NCBI GenBank assembly: GCA_051010055.1
Contig: JBPCVY010000225.1
Coordinates: forward strand, 1 to 11,681
From: CAJQND01 sp051010055
GTDB lineage: Bacteria; Pseudomonadota; Alphaproteobacteria; Rhizobiales; CAJQND01
DNA length: 11,681 bases
Reading direction: 5' to 3'
The notes below the pieces were generated by a model that saw nothing but the letters and a program-made list of their open reading frames with translations, searched no databases and was not told where the DNA came from. Shown here one piece after another: positions 1 through 7,123 of the stretch. Position 1 is the first letter of the stretch. Every line of letters starts with the position of its first letter. Both the position numbers and the translations under genes were made by a program.

Positions 1-277
1 CCTTCAGATGTGCGTGACGCCAAGCTGAAAGCAGGAATGCAACCGCGCTGAAGACGATAAGCACTACCGAAATCATTCGGATGCCCCAAAAGGGCAGGAC
101 GTCAATCATGAACTTTTCAATGGCCAACCCCGCAGCCAGCGCACAAAGGCCAGTGCGCAGCCATGCAGCATAGGTGCGCTCGTTCGCCAAGATTGTGCGG
201 TCGAGCGCTAGCTCAAGGCCACGGTCCCGTTTGTCAGCACCGTCTTTTCTGGTTTGATTATCAACTCCAGCGCTCAT
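1..277 (-). CDS. DUF202 (YidH-like) small membrane protein, C-terminus cut by window edge
   Basis: This is the first 92 codons of a minus-strand gene that begins with ATG at 277 and runs off the left edge. The first 25 residues are hydrophilic and charged. Residues 29-43 carry the motif ILANERTYAAWLRTG, which is the hallmark of the DUF202/YidH family (usual form LANERTFLAWLRT). It is followed by two predicted membrane helices, about residues 42-55 and 68-86. Family members are small inner-membrane proteins of roughly 100-130 residues with no established biochemical role. No strong Shine-Dalgarno sequence precedes the ATG. The gene diverges from the exported protein at 406. The family call is firm; the function is unknown. 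Confidence 0.85.
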   Translation of the reverse strand, partial: MSAGVDNQTRKDGADKRDRGLELALDRTILANERTYAAWLRTGLCALAAGLAIEKFMIDVLPFWGIRMISVVLIVFSAVAFLLSAWRHAHLK

Positions 278-405
278 TTATGTTCACATTAAAGTCGTTT
301 GCCGTCTGAAGGAAACTGGTGTCAGCATATGCGCAACAACTAAACTCGTTCGATAACTTACTCACAAAAGCGTAGAAAAACTAACACGGAGAACAATCAG
401 ATACG

Positions 406-813
406 GTGGCAAAGATGGAAAAACTCTATCCGAAGGCGTGGATTGTTATTACAGTTGTGTTTGCTGGTTTGGCGTTTTCGCTTTCCGCAGATGCGGGAGA
501 GCCTTCCGTGCGCGGTTCCATCTATGATTCCAATGCGCAGAATCTTCTTGGCGTCACAGGCGCCACCAGAAAGAAGGTTGATGAAATCATGGCGCAAAGC
601 GATGGGCGGATGCAGGCGGTATTTGACAAATACAAAATCAACCCAAAGGGTGAGCAGCACCTTGCGAAACTGATGGAGGCGTCATCGGAACTGGAAGCCA
701 TCGGCCGGTGGGAGAAAGCACAAATGAAGCAAATTCTGACACCTGCTGAGTTTGCCAAGTATGAGAAGATCATCGAATCGACAAGCGAGCGGGTGCGAAA
801 GGCGGTCGAATAA
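406..813 (+). CDS. Small exported helical protein, Spy/CpxP-like
   Basis: This 135-residue protein starts at GTG 406, about 13 bases after a purine-rich CGGAGA; an in-frame ATG at 415 is the alternative start. Residues 11-30 form a typical signal peptide: a hydrophobic core after KAW, ending SLSADA, with cleavage expected near residue 30. The mature part is charged and predicted to be almost entirely helical. It contains LTPAEFAKYEKI at 111-122, which resembles the LTxxQ-type motif of periplasmic Spy/CpxP and zinc-resistance-associated proteins. The protein therefore probably acts in the periplasm, perhaps as a chaperone-like or stress-responsive factor. The family link rests on that motif and overall character only. 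It is convergent with the 61-residue protein at 838-1023. Confidence 0.7.
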   Translation: MAKMEKLYPKAWIVITVVFAGLAFSLSADAGEPSVRGSIYDSNAQNLLGVTGATRKKVDEIMAQSDGRMQAVFDKYKINPKGEQHLAKLMEASSELEAIGRWEKAQMKQILTPAEFAKYEKIIESTSERVRKAVE

Positions 814-837
814 CTGCGCAGGCATCCCGTCATCGAA

Positions 838-1023
838 TTATGTGTGAGCCTTTACCCGGCGTTTAAATTCTGATTCCATGGATTCAACATGCCGCAATAC
901 ATTCTCGAGTGCTTCCTTTTTGTTAGCATTCTGGGCCTCGTCTGCCCATTGCTCAAACTCTTCACGCAGAATCTCCAGAACTTCGAGCGAACCTTTCAAT
1001 GAGGCCAATTCCGTGTCTGACAT
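838..1023 (-). CDS. Small hypothetical helical protein, 61 aa
   Basis: The open frame extends upstream to 1098, but ATG 1023 is the better start: it is preceded by a strong Shine-Dalgarno GGAAGGAA about 8-9 bases away, and the longer N-terminus looks non-coding. The 61-residue product begins MSDTELASLK. It is acidic to mixed-charge and predicted to be one or two amphipathic helices, with no signal peptide or membrane segment. I do not recognise a family. It lies tail to tail with the exported protein ending at 813, with 24 bases between the stop codons and no clear terminator. A real small cytoplasmic protein is likely because of the ribosome binding site and codon regularity; no function can be assigned. 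Confidence 0.6.
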   Translation of the reverse strand: MSDTELASLKGSLEVLEILREEFEQWADEAQNANKKEALENVLRHVESMESEFKRRVKAHT

Positions 1024-1280
1024 AAGCGGTTTTCCTTCCCAAGTTGCGGAATATTTCTCATCGGCGCGAATTGAGCACCCATAAAGCGTACATAACAACT
1101 TGAAATATGTTTGTCTTTAAAAGCTTGAGTAAAAAAAGCAAAAGCGCCGTGGTTGAATGACCAGCATCCCGCCGGGTGAAAACGGGACAAGTAATTCGCC
1201 TGGTAAACCACCCCCTATAGTCAGGCAGAACGTTTACATGCCAGTGTTGGGCGCATCACACCGCTTCATGGACTGATATC
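1024..1280. other. Intergenic region between divergent genes, no gene seen
   Basis: This 257-base gap separates the minus-strand 61-residue gene from the acyl-CoA ligase and should contain both promoters. I could not find a convincing -35/-10 pair for either direction. There is a loose inverted repeat, TCCCG near 1168 and CGGGA near 1184, separated by about 11 bases. It has no T-run beside it, so it is not called a terminator. A-rich stretches lie at 1131-1143. No coding frame here has a plausible start and ribosome binding site. Confidence 0.4.
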
Positions 1281-2834
1281 ATGCCAATTTCCGGACCACG
1301 ACTTGAAGAACCAATGAACGTTTATCGTCTACTTGAAAACGGATTGACCAAAAACCCTGACGCTGTTGCGCTCGCATCCCTTGAGAAACAGCTCAGCTGG
1401 ATTGAATTAGACCAGGAAATTGATGCAATAGCCCGCGGCCTTTTGGCTTTCGGCCTTCGTCCTGGTGACCGCGTGGCCTCGCTTATGCCGAACAGGGCGG
1501 ATTTGCTGGCTCATTATCTTGGGTGCATGCGCGCGGGACTGGTGGCGGTGCCGCTCAACTACCGCTACATGCCGCCTGAAATCGACCATGCCTTGACGGT
1601 AAGCAAAGCATCGGCGCTGTTGTTTCACGAAGAGCGCATGGGCGAAGTTGAAGCCTCCAGCCTAGTGCAAAATTTGCCGCTTGGAAAAATTGTCTATGGC
1701 GCAGAGGGGACCGCGTTGCTGCGGTTTGAAGATTTCCTCACAGCCGGCAACCAAGCTGATCCTTTACCAGAACCCGATGCGCACAGACCTGCGGTGATAT
1801 TCTTTACGTCAGGCAGCACCGGGCTTCCCAAAGGGGCCACGCATTCTGCAGAAACCTTGGGCTGGATGCTCGCGAGTTCCGCAGCCGGGTTCGAGTTCAC
1901 CGCCAAAGACATCGTCTTGCCTGGCTCTTCCATATCCCATCTTGGCGGATTTTTGTTTTCTCTTGCCGCACTTGGAACAGGCGCCAGGGTGCTCATAGCC
2001 CGGGCCTTTGATGGGGAGGAAGTGCTGCCCCTTTTGCGCACCCACAAACCAACGGTGTTGTGCATGTTGCCTGCGCCATTGCTGCATCTGGTACGCGATT
2101 ATGGAGCGGTTAAGGAGGATTTCAGTTCCTTGAGAATGTGCCGTTCCGGTAGCGATAAAGTGCCGGCGGAACTTGAAAAAGAGTTCACCGAACTGACAGG
2201 CGTTGTTATCGATGAAGGCTATGGCATGACTGAAGTGGGCCTTGCCGCGCTCAACCCGCCTTCCGGGCTTATCAAGACGGGGTCCATAGGCAAACCATTG
2301 CCCGGGTTTGAATTCAGCGTGCGCGATGATGAAGGAAGTGAAGTGCCGGTGGGAAGCGATGGCCGTTTATGGATGAAAACCAAAAGTGCAACAACCGGCT
2401 ATTGGGAAAATACGGAAGCGACTTCCGAACTCATTGAAGATGGTTGGCTTGATTCTGGCGACCTGATGAAAGCCGATAAAGATGGCTACCTGTGGTTCCG
2501 GGGTCGCAAGAAGCAAATAATCGTCCATGACGGCTCCAACATTTGCCCCCAGGAAGTTGAAGATGCGCTGCTTGAGCACCATTCGGTGGCAAGCGCCGGA
2601 GTGGTTGGGGTACACGATTTGCTGCATGGCGAAAATGTCCGCGCATACGTCGTGTTGCAGGAAGGCGAGCGGCAGCCATCACGTGGCGAACTCATCGAAT
2701 TCGCCCGGAAGCGCATTGGATACAAGGCTCCCGCTGAGATTGAATTTCTTGGCGAAATGCCGTTTAACGCAACGGGTAAGGTGGACCGGGTTAAACTGAA
2801 GAAAATGGCTGCGGAAAGTCACCGCCCGAGTTAG
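1281..2834 (+). CDS. AMP-forming acyl-CoA ligase (FadD-like, ANL superfamily)
   Basis: This 517-residue enzyme should activate a carboxylic or fatty acid with ATP and CoA through an acyl-adenylate in the cytoplasm. All core motifs of the AMP-binding family are present in order: the phosphate-binding loop TSGSTGLPKG (176-185), GYGMTE (313-318), the ribose-binding aspartate in SGDL (392-395, D394), the hinge region GRKKQIIVHDG (408-418), and the catalytic lysine in NATGKVDR (K500). Length is normal for the family. ATG 1281 gives the longest form. An internal ATG at 1314 (MNVYRLLENG), preceded by GAAG, matches the usual N-terminus better and may be the true start. The substrate cannot be told; short- to medium-chain or aromatic acids are possible. 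It converges on a dioxygenase of the phytanoyl-CoA family, which might also act on acyl-CoA, but a shared pathway is only a guess. Confidence 0.93.
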   Translation: MPISGPRLEEPMNVYRLLENGLTKNPDAVALASLEKQLSWIELDQEIDAIARGLLAFGLRPGDRVASLMPNRADLLAHYLGCMRAGLVAVPLNYRYMPPEIDHALTVSKASALLFHEERMGEVEASSLVQNLPLGKIVYGAEGTALLRFEDFLTAGNQADPLPEPDAHRPAVIFFTSGSTGLPKGATHSAETLGWMLASSAAGFEFTAKDIVLPGSSISHLGGFLFSLAALGTGARVLIARAFDGEEVLPLLRTHKPTVLCMLPAPLLHLVRDYGAVKEDFSSLRMCRSGSDKVPAELEKEFTELTGVVIDEGYGMTEVGLAALNPPSGLIKTGSIGKPLPGFEFSVRDDEGSEVPVGSDGRLWMKTKSATTGYWENTEATSELIEDGWLDSGDLMKADKDGYLWFRGRKKQIIVHDGSNICPQEVEDALLEHHSVASAGVVGVHDLLHGENVRAYVVLQEGERQPSRGELIEFARKRIGYKAPAEIEFLGEMPFNATGKVDRVKLKKMAAESHRPS

Positions 2835-2835
2835 G

Positions 2836-2857
2836 GAGCGTCGCTTCGACGTTTTTT
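2836..2857 (+). terminator. Intrinsic terminator of the acyl-CoA ligase gene
   Basis: A hairpin with core stem CGTCG (2839-2843) and CGACG (2847-2851) and loop CTT is followed directly by six T residues (2852-2857). Weak outer pairs (G-T, A-T) can lengthen the stem. It starts two bases after the ligase stop codon. There is no T-run on the other strand, so it acts for the plus strand only. Confidence 0.8.
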
Positions 2858-2870
2858 GCGGCGTGCGGAT

Positions 2871-3683
2871 CTAACTATTGTACACAAGTGGAAAGTCGGG
2901 TCCGTCTAGAGGTTCGCCCGTTTTGAGGGTGAGGTGATTGAAAGGTGGTGAGCCTCTGCCTTTCCGGTCCACAAACACCGCATCATCTCCCACCCACCTG
3001 GCAGAAAAAGCACGTCTTCTTTGCAACTGACCGGTATTTGCAGCTGCACCATGGACAATGCGAAAATCGAACACAACCGCATCTCCAGGTTTCATGGCCC
3101 AGCTCACAATGTTGTAGTCTTCTTTGTTGGCATCGATATCGGGCATTTCTTCGGAGGTGTCGCTTTCATAAAGATCGCTGCCATCGAACCGTTTTGGCCT
3201 ATGGATTTTCCCCCAAAGGTGAGACCCGGCTACGCACTGCAAGGCAGTTTCCTGTGGCACCTCATCGAGCGGTATCCAGAAACTTGCCGATTTCTCACCT
3301 GCCGTGCAGTAGTAAGGCTGGTCCTGGTGCCAGGGAGTTACAATTGAGGTGCCTGGTTCCTTGACCAAAACATGATCGTGAAAGAAACGGGCAGTATCTG
3401 ATCCCATCAACCCTGCAGCGATTTCTGCGGCTGGAGAATTGAAAACGAAATCATTGAACTCAGGAATGCGCTGCCAGTTCACGAGATCCTGGAAAAACCG
3501 TGCGGTCCCGTCATCAGGCGTATAGGAACGTTCACGTGGGCTGGGATCGGCCATGAGTTTTTCAATGCCAGCGCGCAGCAGGTCAACCCAATCTGAAAAC
3601 ACACCTTCTAAAAACACAACACCATCTGATGCGTACCGCCGGGTCTCGCCAGCGCTTAGAAACTCTTCTGGAGATTTCGCCAT
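2871..3683 (-). CDS. Phytanoyl-CoA dioxygenase (PhyH) family Fe(II)/2-oxoglutarate oxygenase
   Basis: This 270-residue protein has the PhyH-family jelly-roll signature. The iron ligands are visible as HxD in PWHQDQPYY (H119, D121) and the distal histidine in FRIVHGAAANT (H211). The arginine-rich RRRAFSARW (222-230) supplies the expected 2-oxoglutarate-binding arginine. It should couple oxidation of a substrate C-H bond to decarboxylation of 2-oxoglutarate using O2, in the cytoplasm (no signal peptide). The substrate is not determined: bacterial members act on varied small molecules, not only phytanoyl-CoA. ATG 3683 is preceded by an AGG about 7 bases upstream. The gene diverges from the universal stress protein, and the FNR-type box between them may also affect it. 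It is convergent with the acyl-CoA ligase, 36 bases apart. Confidence 0.9.
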   Translation of the reverse strand: MAKSPEEFLSAGETRRYASDGVVFLEGVFSDWVDLLRAGIEKLMADPSPRERSYTPDDGTARFFQDLVNWQRIPEFNDFVFNSPAAEIAAGLMGSDTARFFHDHVLVKEPGTSIVTPWHQDQPYYCTAGEKSASFWIPLDEVPQETALQCVAGSHLWGKIHRPKRFDGSDLYESDTSEEMPDIDANKEDYNIVSWAMKPGDAVVFDFRIVHGAAANTGQLQRRRAFSARWVGDDAVFVDRKGRGSPPFNHLTLKTGEPLDGPDFPLVYNS

Positions 3684-3749
3684 AACTGCCTGCCCATTGT
3701 CCGTTGTTCTTCATACCTATACCAATCCAATTATTCTAAGCAGTCTGTT

Positions 3750-3763
3750 TTGATATACGTCAA
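3750..3763 (+). promoter_or_regulatory. FNR/FixK/Dnr-type binding site
   Basis: The sequence TTGATATACGTCAA matches the CRP/FNR-family consensus TTGAT-N4-(A/G)TCAA with intact half-sites. Its centre, 3756.5, lies about 40-41 bases before the transcription start predicted from the downstream CATAAT. That is the class II activator position for FNR. The match is seen directly; the regulator and its action are inferred. Its reverse strand (TTGACG) could also overlap a -35 of the divergent oxygenase gene. Confidence 0.65.
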
Positions 3764-3783
3764 CCAGTAGCCGATTCTTTTCG

Positions 3784-3789
3784 CATAAT
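3784..3789 (+). promoter_or_regulatory. Predicted -10 element of the stress-protein promoter
   Basis: CATAAT matches the -10 consensus at five of six positions. No good -35 lies at the normal distance; the FNR-type box sits there instead, as is usual at activator-dependent class II promoters. The predicted start near 3796-3797 would give a leader of about 43 bases. Confidence 0.5.
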
Positions 3790-3838
3790 CTGGTAAGGCA
3801 AACTCATTAAAAATCACGAAAACCGGGCAGGCGGCAAT

Positions 3839-4369
3839 ATGATGGTAATACTTGTTCCAACAGACGGATCACCAGCAGCAACCAAAGCCTTGGATCTGGC
3901 AATTGATTTGGCAAAGCTGCATAGATCAAAGATTAAGCTTCTGCACGTTCTGCTTCGTGACAAGGAAGCCAGTGATCTTGTAAAAATTCCAGCTATCTCC
4001 GCAGATAAGGTGCTGCTCAGTGCTTTGCGGGAGTGCGAAGCCCGGCCTGCCGGCAGCGCGACGGAGAACCCTTATGAATTGACTTACATTCCGGTTCAAC
4101 CAGCGCCAAAAGAACTGCTGAAGGCAATCGGAAAGCAGCTACTCGATGAGGCCCGTTCTCATGCCGCTGAAGAAAGTGTTGAGGTAGAGATGATGGAAAT
4201 GGTTGACGGGAAACCGGCCAACGCCATTGTTGATGCGGCGGACGCTGAGAACGTGGACACGATTGTGATGGGCATGCGCGGTTTAAGGCAAATTGAAGCC
4301 ATCGCCATTGGCAGCGTTTCTCAAGAAGTGAGCAGCCGTGCGGCCTGCACATGCGTTGCTGTTCATTAG
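3839..4369 (+). CDS. Universal stress protein, UspA family, ATP-binding type
   Basis: This 176-residue protein has a single Usp domain with the normal N-terminal strand and loop VPTDGS (6-11). It also has the C-terminal nucleotide-binding signature G-x2-G-x9-GS: G145, G148, then G158-S159. The ATP-binding subclass of Usp proteins carries this signature. Such proteins are soluble and help cells withstand starvation, oxygen limitation or other stress; the exact role here is unknown. An insertion of about 40 residues (55-95) separates the first and second halves, making it longer than a typical 140-150-residue Usp. ATG 3839 and ATG 3842 are adjacent; AGGCGG at 3829-3834 is spaced better for the second. 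An FNR-type box upstream suggests induction at low oxygen. Confidence 0.92.
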   Translation: MMVILVPTDGSPAATKALDLAIDLAKLHRSKIKLLHVLLRDKEASDLVKIPAISADKVLLSALRECEARPAGSATENPYELTYIPVQPAPKELLKAIGKQLLDEARSHAAEESVEVEMMEMVDGKPANAIVDAADAENVDTIVMGMRGLRQIEAIAIGSVSQEVSSRAACTCVAVH

Positions 4370-4422
4370 CGGACATAAGCGCTGCCTTAAAATTGCCCAA
4401 AGAGTGCCTCGTTGAAATCTGA

Positions 4423-4450
4423 TTGTCTCCAAAACATCGGCCAATATTAT
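4423..4450 (+). promoter_or_regulatory. Possible promoter for the 36-aa small ORF
   Basis: TTGTCT (4423-4428) and TATTAT (4445-4450) are separated by 16 bases. The -10 matches consensus at five of six positions and the -35 at four of six. The predicted start near 4457 would leave a leader of about 46 bases ahead of the small ORF at 4503. Confidence 0.4.
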
Positions 4451-4502
4451 CTTTAGATTGCCGCCCATAAGATGACAAAAAACATGTCTTGGGAGGCTGA
4501 AA

Positions 4503-4613
4503 ATGGGTGCAACCGCACAAAAGAGATTATTCGAGTTCATCTGGTTCGCGGCACTTGCAGTTTTAGTTTTCGCTCAATCTCAATCCCAGCAAATCGAGCA
4601 TTTCATTCCGTAA
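4503..4613 (+). CDS. Possible 36-aa single-pass membrane or exported small protein
   Basis: An ATG at 4503 follows a strong Shine-Dalgarno GGGAGG (4490-4495) at good spacing and opens a 36-codon frame ending in TAA. The product begins MGATAQKRLFEF and has one hydrophobic segment (about residues 10-24, FEFIWFAALAVLVFA). A short Gln/Ser-rich tail, QSQSQQIEHFIP, follows. This could be a tiny membrane protein or a signal-peptide-like leader. A reasonable promoter lies upstream at 4423-4450. It fills the otherwise empty 437-base gap between the stress protein and queA; I see no other convincing gene there. I do not recognise a family, and the call rests on the translation signals and hydrophobicity alone. 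Confidence 0.45.
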   Translation: MGATAQKRLFEFIWFAALAVLVFAQSQSQQIEHFIP

Positions 4614-4806
4614 CGCCGGTTCAAATCGTTTAACCTCCAGAGCATCAATTCTCTTACTTTGAAAAGTTCGGTTGGCTAAACCTTCTACAAATGGTGGCGG
4701 ATTTTCCTGCTGAAAGCGCGCCTTAGACGCAAATGCCGCGTTGCCGGGCGCGTTGATGATGCATAGTGTGGCCCAGCTAATTCCAACAAAACCAAGGGCC
4801 ACGGCG

Positions 4807-5892
4807 TTGCGAGTTGATGAGTTTGATTTTGATCTGCCCCAGGAGTGTATAGCGCTCCGGCCGGCAAGCCCCCGCGACAGCGCCAGGCTTCTTGTTGTCA
4901 AGCAAGATGAACTTAACGGCAATCACGCAATAAGTGAGTTACCTGATTATCTGAATTGGGGCGATGTGTTGGTGCTGAACAATACGCGGGTAGTACCGGC
5001 GCGTCTGAAAGGTAAGAGAGTGGGCCGGGGAGACACCACACCCGGTATTGAGGCAACATTGCATCAGCGCACGGGCGATGAAACCTGGAAGGCGTTTTTG
5101 AAACCGGCGCGCAAAGTGAATGAAGGCGACAGGATTGCATTTGGCGATGCCATCTCAGCATGCGAAGGCAGTGAATTGGCGGCCACTGTTTCGGCCAACT
5201 ACGAAGGCGGTGAAACCGAGCTCACGTTCGATCTTGCTGGTGCAGTGCTTGATCAGGCAATCGCCACACATGGCACCATGCCGTTGCCCCCCTATATCGC
5301 GTCCAAGCGGGCACCTGACCGGGCTGACCGTGACGATTATCAAACAGTCTACAACAGCCAGGAAGGAGCCGTGGCTGCGCCAACAGCGGGCTTGCACTTC
5401 ACCGACGAGCTTTTGAAAAAGCTCAACGATAACGGCATCGAGCTCATCTTCGTCACATTGCATGTTGGTGCAGGGACTTTCTTACCGGTTAAGGTTGACG
5501 ACACCAGTAATCACAAAATGCATGGAGAGTGGGGCGAGATAACCGAAGATGCGGCGCACAAGATTAATGAGGCAAGGGCTAGAGGCGGTAAGATTATCGC
5601 CGCCGGAACGACATCGCTGAGGTTGCTAGAAAGCGCTGTGGATGAAGAGGGCATTGTTCACCCGTTCGCTGCCTTCACCGAGATATTTATCACCCCAGGC
5701 TACCGGTTTCGCGCGGTAGATCTGCTGCTAACAAATTTTCATTTGCCGCGCTCAACTCTGTTCATGCTGGTTTCAGCCTTTAGTGGCTTGGAGCAGATGA
5801 AGAGCGCCTATTCTTATGCAATCGAAAACGGCTTTCGATTTTATTCGTACGGAGATGCGTGCCTGCTCTTTCCAAAGCCCATCGAAGGATGA
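4807..5892 (+). CDS. queA: S-adenosylmethionine:tRNA ribosyltransferase-isomerase (queuosine synthesis)
   Basis: QueA transfers and isomerises the ribose of S-adenosylmethionine onto preQ1 in tRNA to give epoxyqueuosine. The 361-residue product shows the family blocks NNTRVVPARLKG (58-69), VAAPTAGLHFT (189-199), LHVGAGTFLPVK (218-229) and LLTNFHLPRSTLF (307-319). The frame is open back to TTG 4741, but the family N-terminus is M-RVDEFDFDLP, which places the start at TTG 4807. AAGGG at 4794-4798, eight bases upstream, supports this, and the length then matches E. coli QueA (356). It is followed by tgt with only two bases between stop and start, so the two are surely one operon with translational coupling. 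Confidence 0.96.
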   Translation: MRVDEFDFDLPQECIALRPASPRDSARLLVVKQDELNGNHAISELPDYLNWGDVLVLNNTRVVPARLKGKRVGRGDTTPGIEATLHQRTGDETWKAFLKPARKVNEGDRIAFGDAISACEGSELAATVSANYEGGETELTFDLAGAVLDQAIATHGTMPLPPYIASKRAPDRADRDDYQTVYNSQEGAVAAPTAGLHFTDELLKKLNDNGIELIFVTLHVGAGTFLPVKVDDTSNHKMHGEWGEITEDAAHKINEARARGGKIIAAGTTSLRLLESAVDEEGIVHPFAAFTEIFITPGYRFRAVDLLLTNFHLPRSTLFMLVSAFSGLEQMKSAYSYAIENGFRFYSYGDACLLFPKPIEG

Positions 5893-5894
5893 TC

Positions 5895-7028
5895 ATGAAA
5901 AAGGACTTTTCTTTCACCTTGCTTGCCGAAGATGGCAATGCACGCTGGGGCGCCATTTTCACACCGCGCGGTGAAATCCGCACACCTTCCTTCATGCCAG
6001 TAGGAACAGCTGGCACCGTCAAGGCGCTGTATCCTGAACAAGTGCGCGAAGCTGGTGCCGATATCGTTCTTGGAAACACCTATCATTTGATGTTGCGGCC
6101 GGGAGCAGAAGAGGTTGCAGCGCTTGGCGGATTGCACAAGTTTATGCGCTGGCCCCATCCAATACTTACGGATTCCGGCGGCTTTCAGGTTATGTCGCTA
6201 ACGGAGCTCCGGAAAATGAACGAAGAGGGTGTTGCCTTTGCCTCCCACATTGATGGCTCGCGCCATATGCTCACCCCTGAGCGCTCGATTGAAATTCAGG
6301 GGCTGCTGGGTTCCGATATTCAGATGCAGCTTGATGAATGCACGCCTTATCCGGCCACATTTGATGAAGCCAAAACATCAATGGAACTCTCTTTACGCTG
6401 GGCAGAGCGCTCGAAGAAAGCGTTTGGGGCAAACACCCACCAGGCATTGTTTGGGATTGTCCAGGGTTCCGTCTATGAAGAATTGCGCCATGAATCGGCT
6501 CGCCAGCTTATTGGAATGGACTTTCCGGGGTACTCCATAGGCGGCCTGGCTGTTGGTGAGGGGCAAAAGGCAATGTTGGATACGCTTGATTTCACATTGC
6601 CGGTCATGCCGCGCGAAAAGCCTCGGTACCTAATGGGCGTCGGCACGCCGGATGATTTGCTGGAATCTATAGCCCGCGGCATCGACATGTTTGACTGTGT
6701 GATGCCGACCAGATCGGGCCGCCATGGCCAGGCATTCACCCGGTTTGGGAAACTGAATTTGCGTAATGCCCGCCATGCCAATGATCCGCGCCCGCTGGAT
6801 GAAGCATCCAGCTGTGCTGCAGCGCGCGATTATTCGCGGGCCTATCTGCATCATCTGTTCAAATGCGGCGAGTATCTCGGCCCCATGCTGTTGTCACTCA
6901 TCAATGTCTCTTACTATCAAGAGGTTATGGCGGGCGCGCGAGCGGCAATAGAAAAGGGCGGTTTCGCCAGCTATGTGGATGAAACAAAGGCTGGTTGGGA
7001 AAAAGGCGATATCCCGCCGCGGGACTAA
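5895..7028 (+). CDS. tgt: tRNA-guanine transglycosylase with an altered zinc site
   Basis: Tgt exchanges guanine 34 for preQ1 in tRNAs with GUN anticodons (Asp, Asn, His, Tyr), the step before QueA. The 377-residue length is normal (E. coli 375). The active-site aspartates are present: TDSGGFQVMS (D93) and the nucleophile in MFDCVMPTRSGRHG (D267); GIVQGS and GGLAVGE are also conserved. The C-terminal zinc motif is not: where CxCxxC and a later His are expected, the protein has Ser305, Cys307, Ala310 and Ile336. ATG 5895 is chosen because GAAGGA (5884-5889) is five bases upstream; ATG 5889 would overlap the queA stop and leave no room for a ribosome site. The tRNA-Asn gene at 11366 would be a substrate. 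Confidence 0.95.
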   Translation: MKKDFSFTLLAEDGNARWGAIFTPRGEIRTPSFMPVGTAGTVKALYPEQVREAGADIVLGNTYHLMLRPGAEEVAALGGLHKFMRWPHPILTDSGGFQVMSLTELRKMNEEGVAFASHIDGSRHMLTPERSIEIQGLLGSDIQMQLDECTPYPATFDEAKTSMELSLRWAERSKKAFGANTHQALFGIVQGSVYEELRHESARQLIGMDFPGYSIGGLAVGEGQKAMLDTLDFTLPVMPREKPRYLMGVGTPDDLLESIARGIDMFDCVMPTRSGRHGQAFTRFGKLNLRNARHANDPRPLDEASSCAAARDYSRAYLHHLFKCGEYLGPMLLSLINVSYYQEVMAGARAAIEKGGFASYVDETKAGWEKGDIPPRD

Positions 7029-7050
7029 GCGTTACCTTCTTGCAGGCAAT

Positions 7051-7082
7051 AAAAAACTGGGCCCCACAGATGTGGGACCTGG
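7051..7082 (-). terminator. Intrinsic terminator downstream of the peptide-binding protein gene
   Basis: Read on the minus strand, bases 7082-7072 pair with 7067-7057 (11-bp stem with one C-A mismatch and wobble pairs; core GTGGG/CCCAC; loop of four). This is followed by six U residues (7056-7051). It lies 41 bases after the minus-strand stop and 22 bases beyond the convergent tgt stop. There is no T-run on the plus strand. Confidence 0.75.
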
Positions 7083-7123
7083 CTTCGAGACCAAAAAGGC
7101 CTCTCCCCCAAAAATAGAAGTGA

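Noticed and set aside
281..405. Possible promoter TTGCCG near 299 for the exported protein
   Set aside because: No -10 element is found at an acceptable distance, so it is not listed as a feature.
4017..4540. Minus-strand frames of 167 and 85 codons over the stress-protein gene
   Set aside because: They are antisense to a confidently identified Usp and have low-complexity, unlikely compositions.
4563..4802. A 79-codon minus-strand frame (GTG start at 4802) whose N-terminus resembles a signal peptide ending AAFAS
   Set aside because: There is no ribosome site, the hydrophobic stretch has no basic residues before it, and it lies antisense to the queA start and the small plus-strand ORF. A true gene is possible but less well supported than the 4503 frame.
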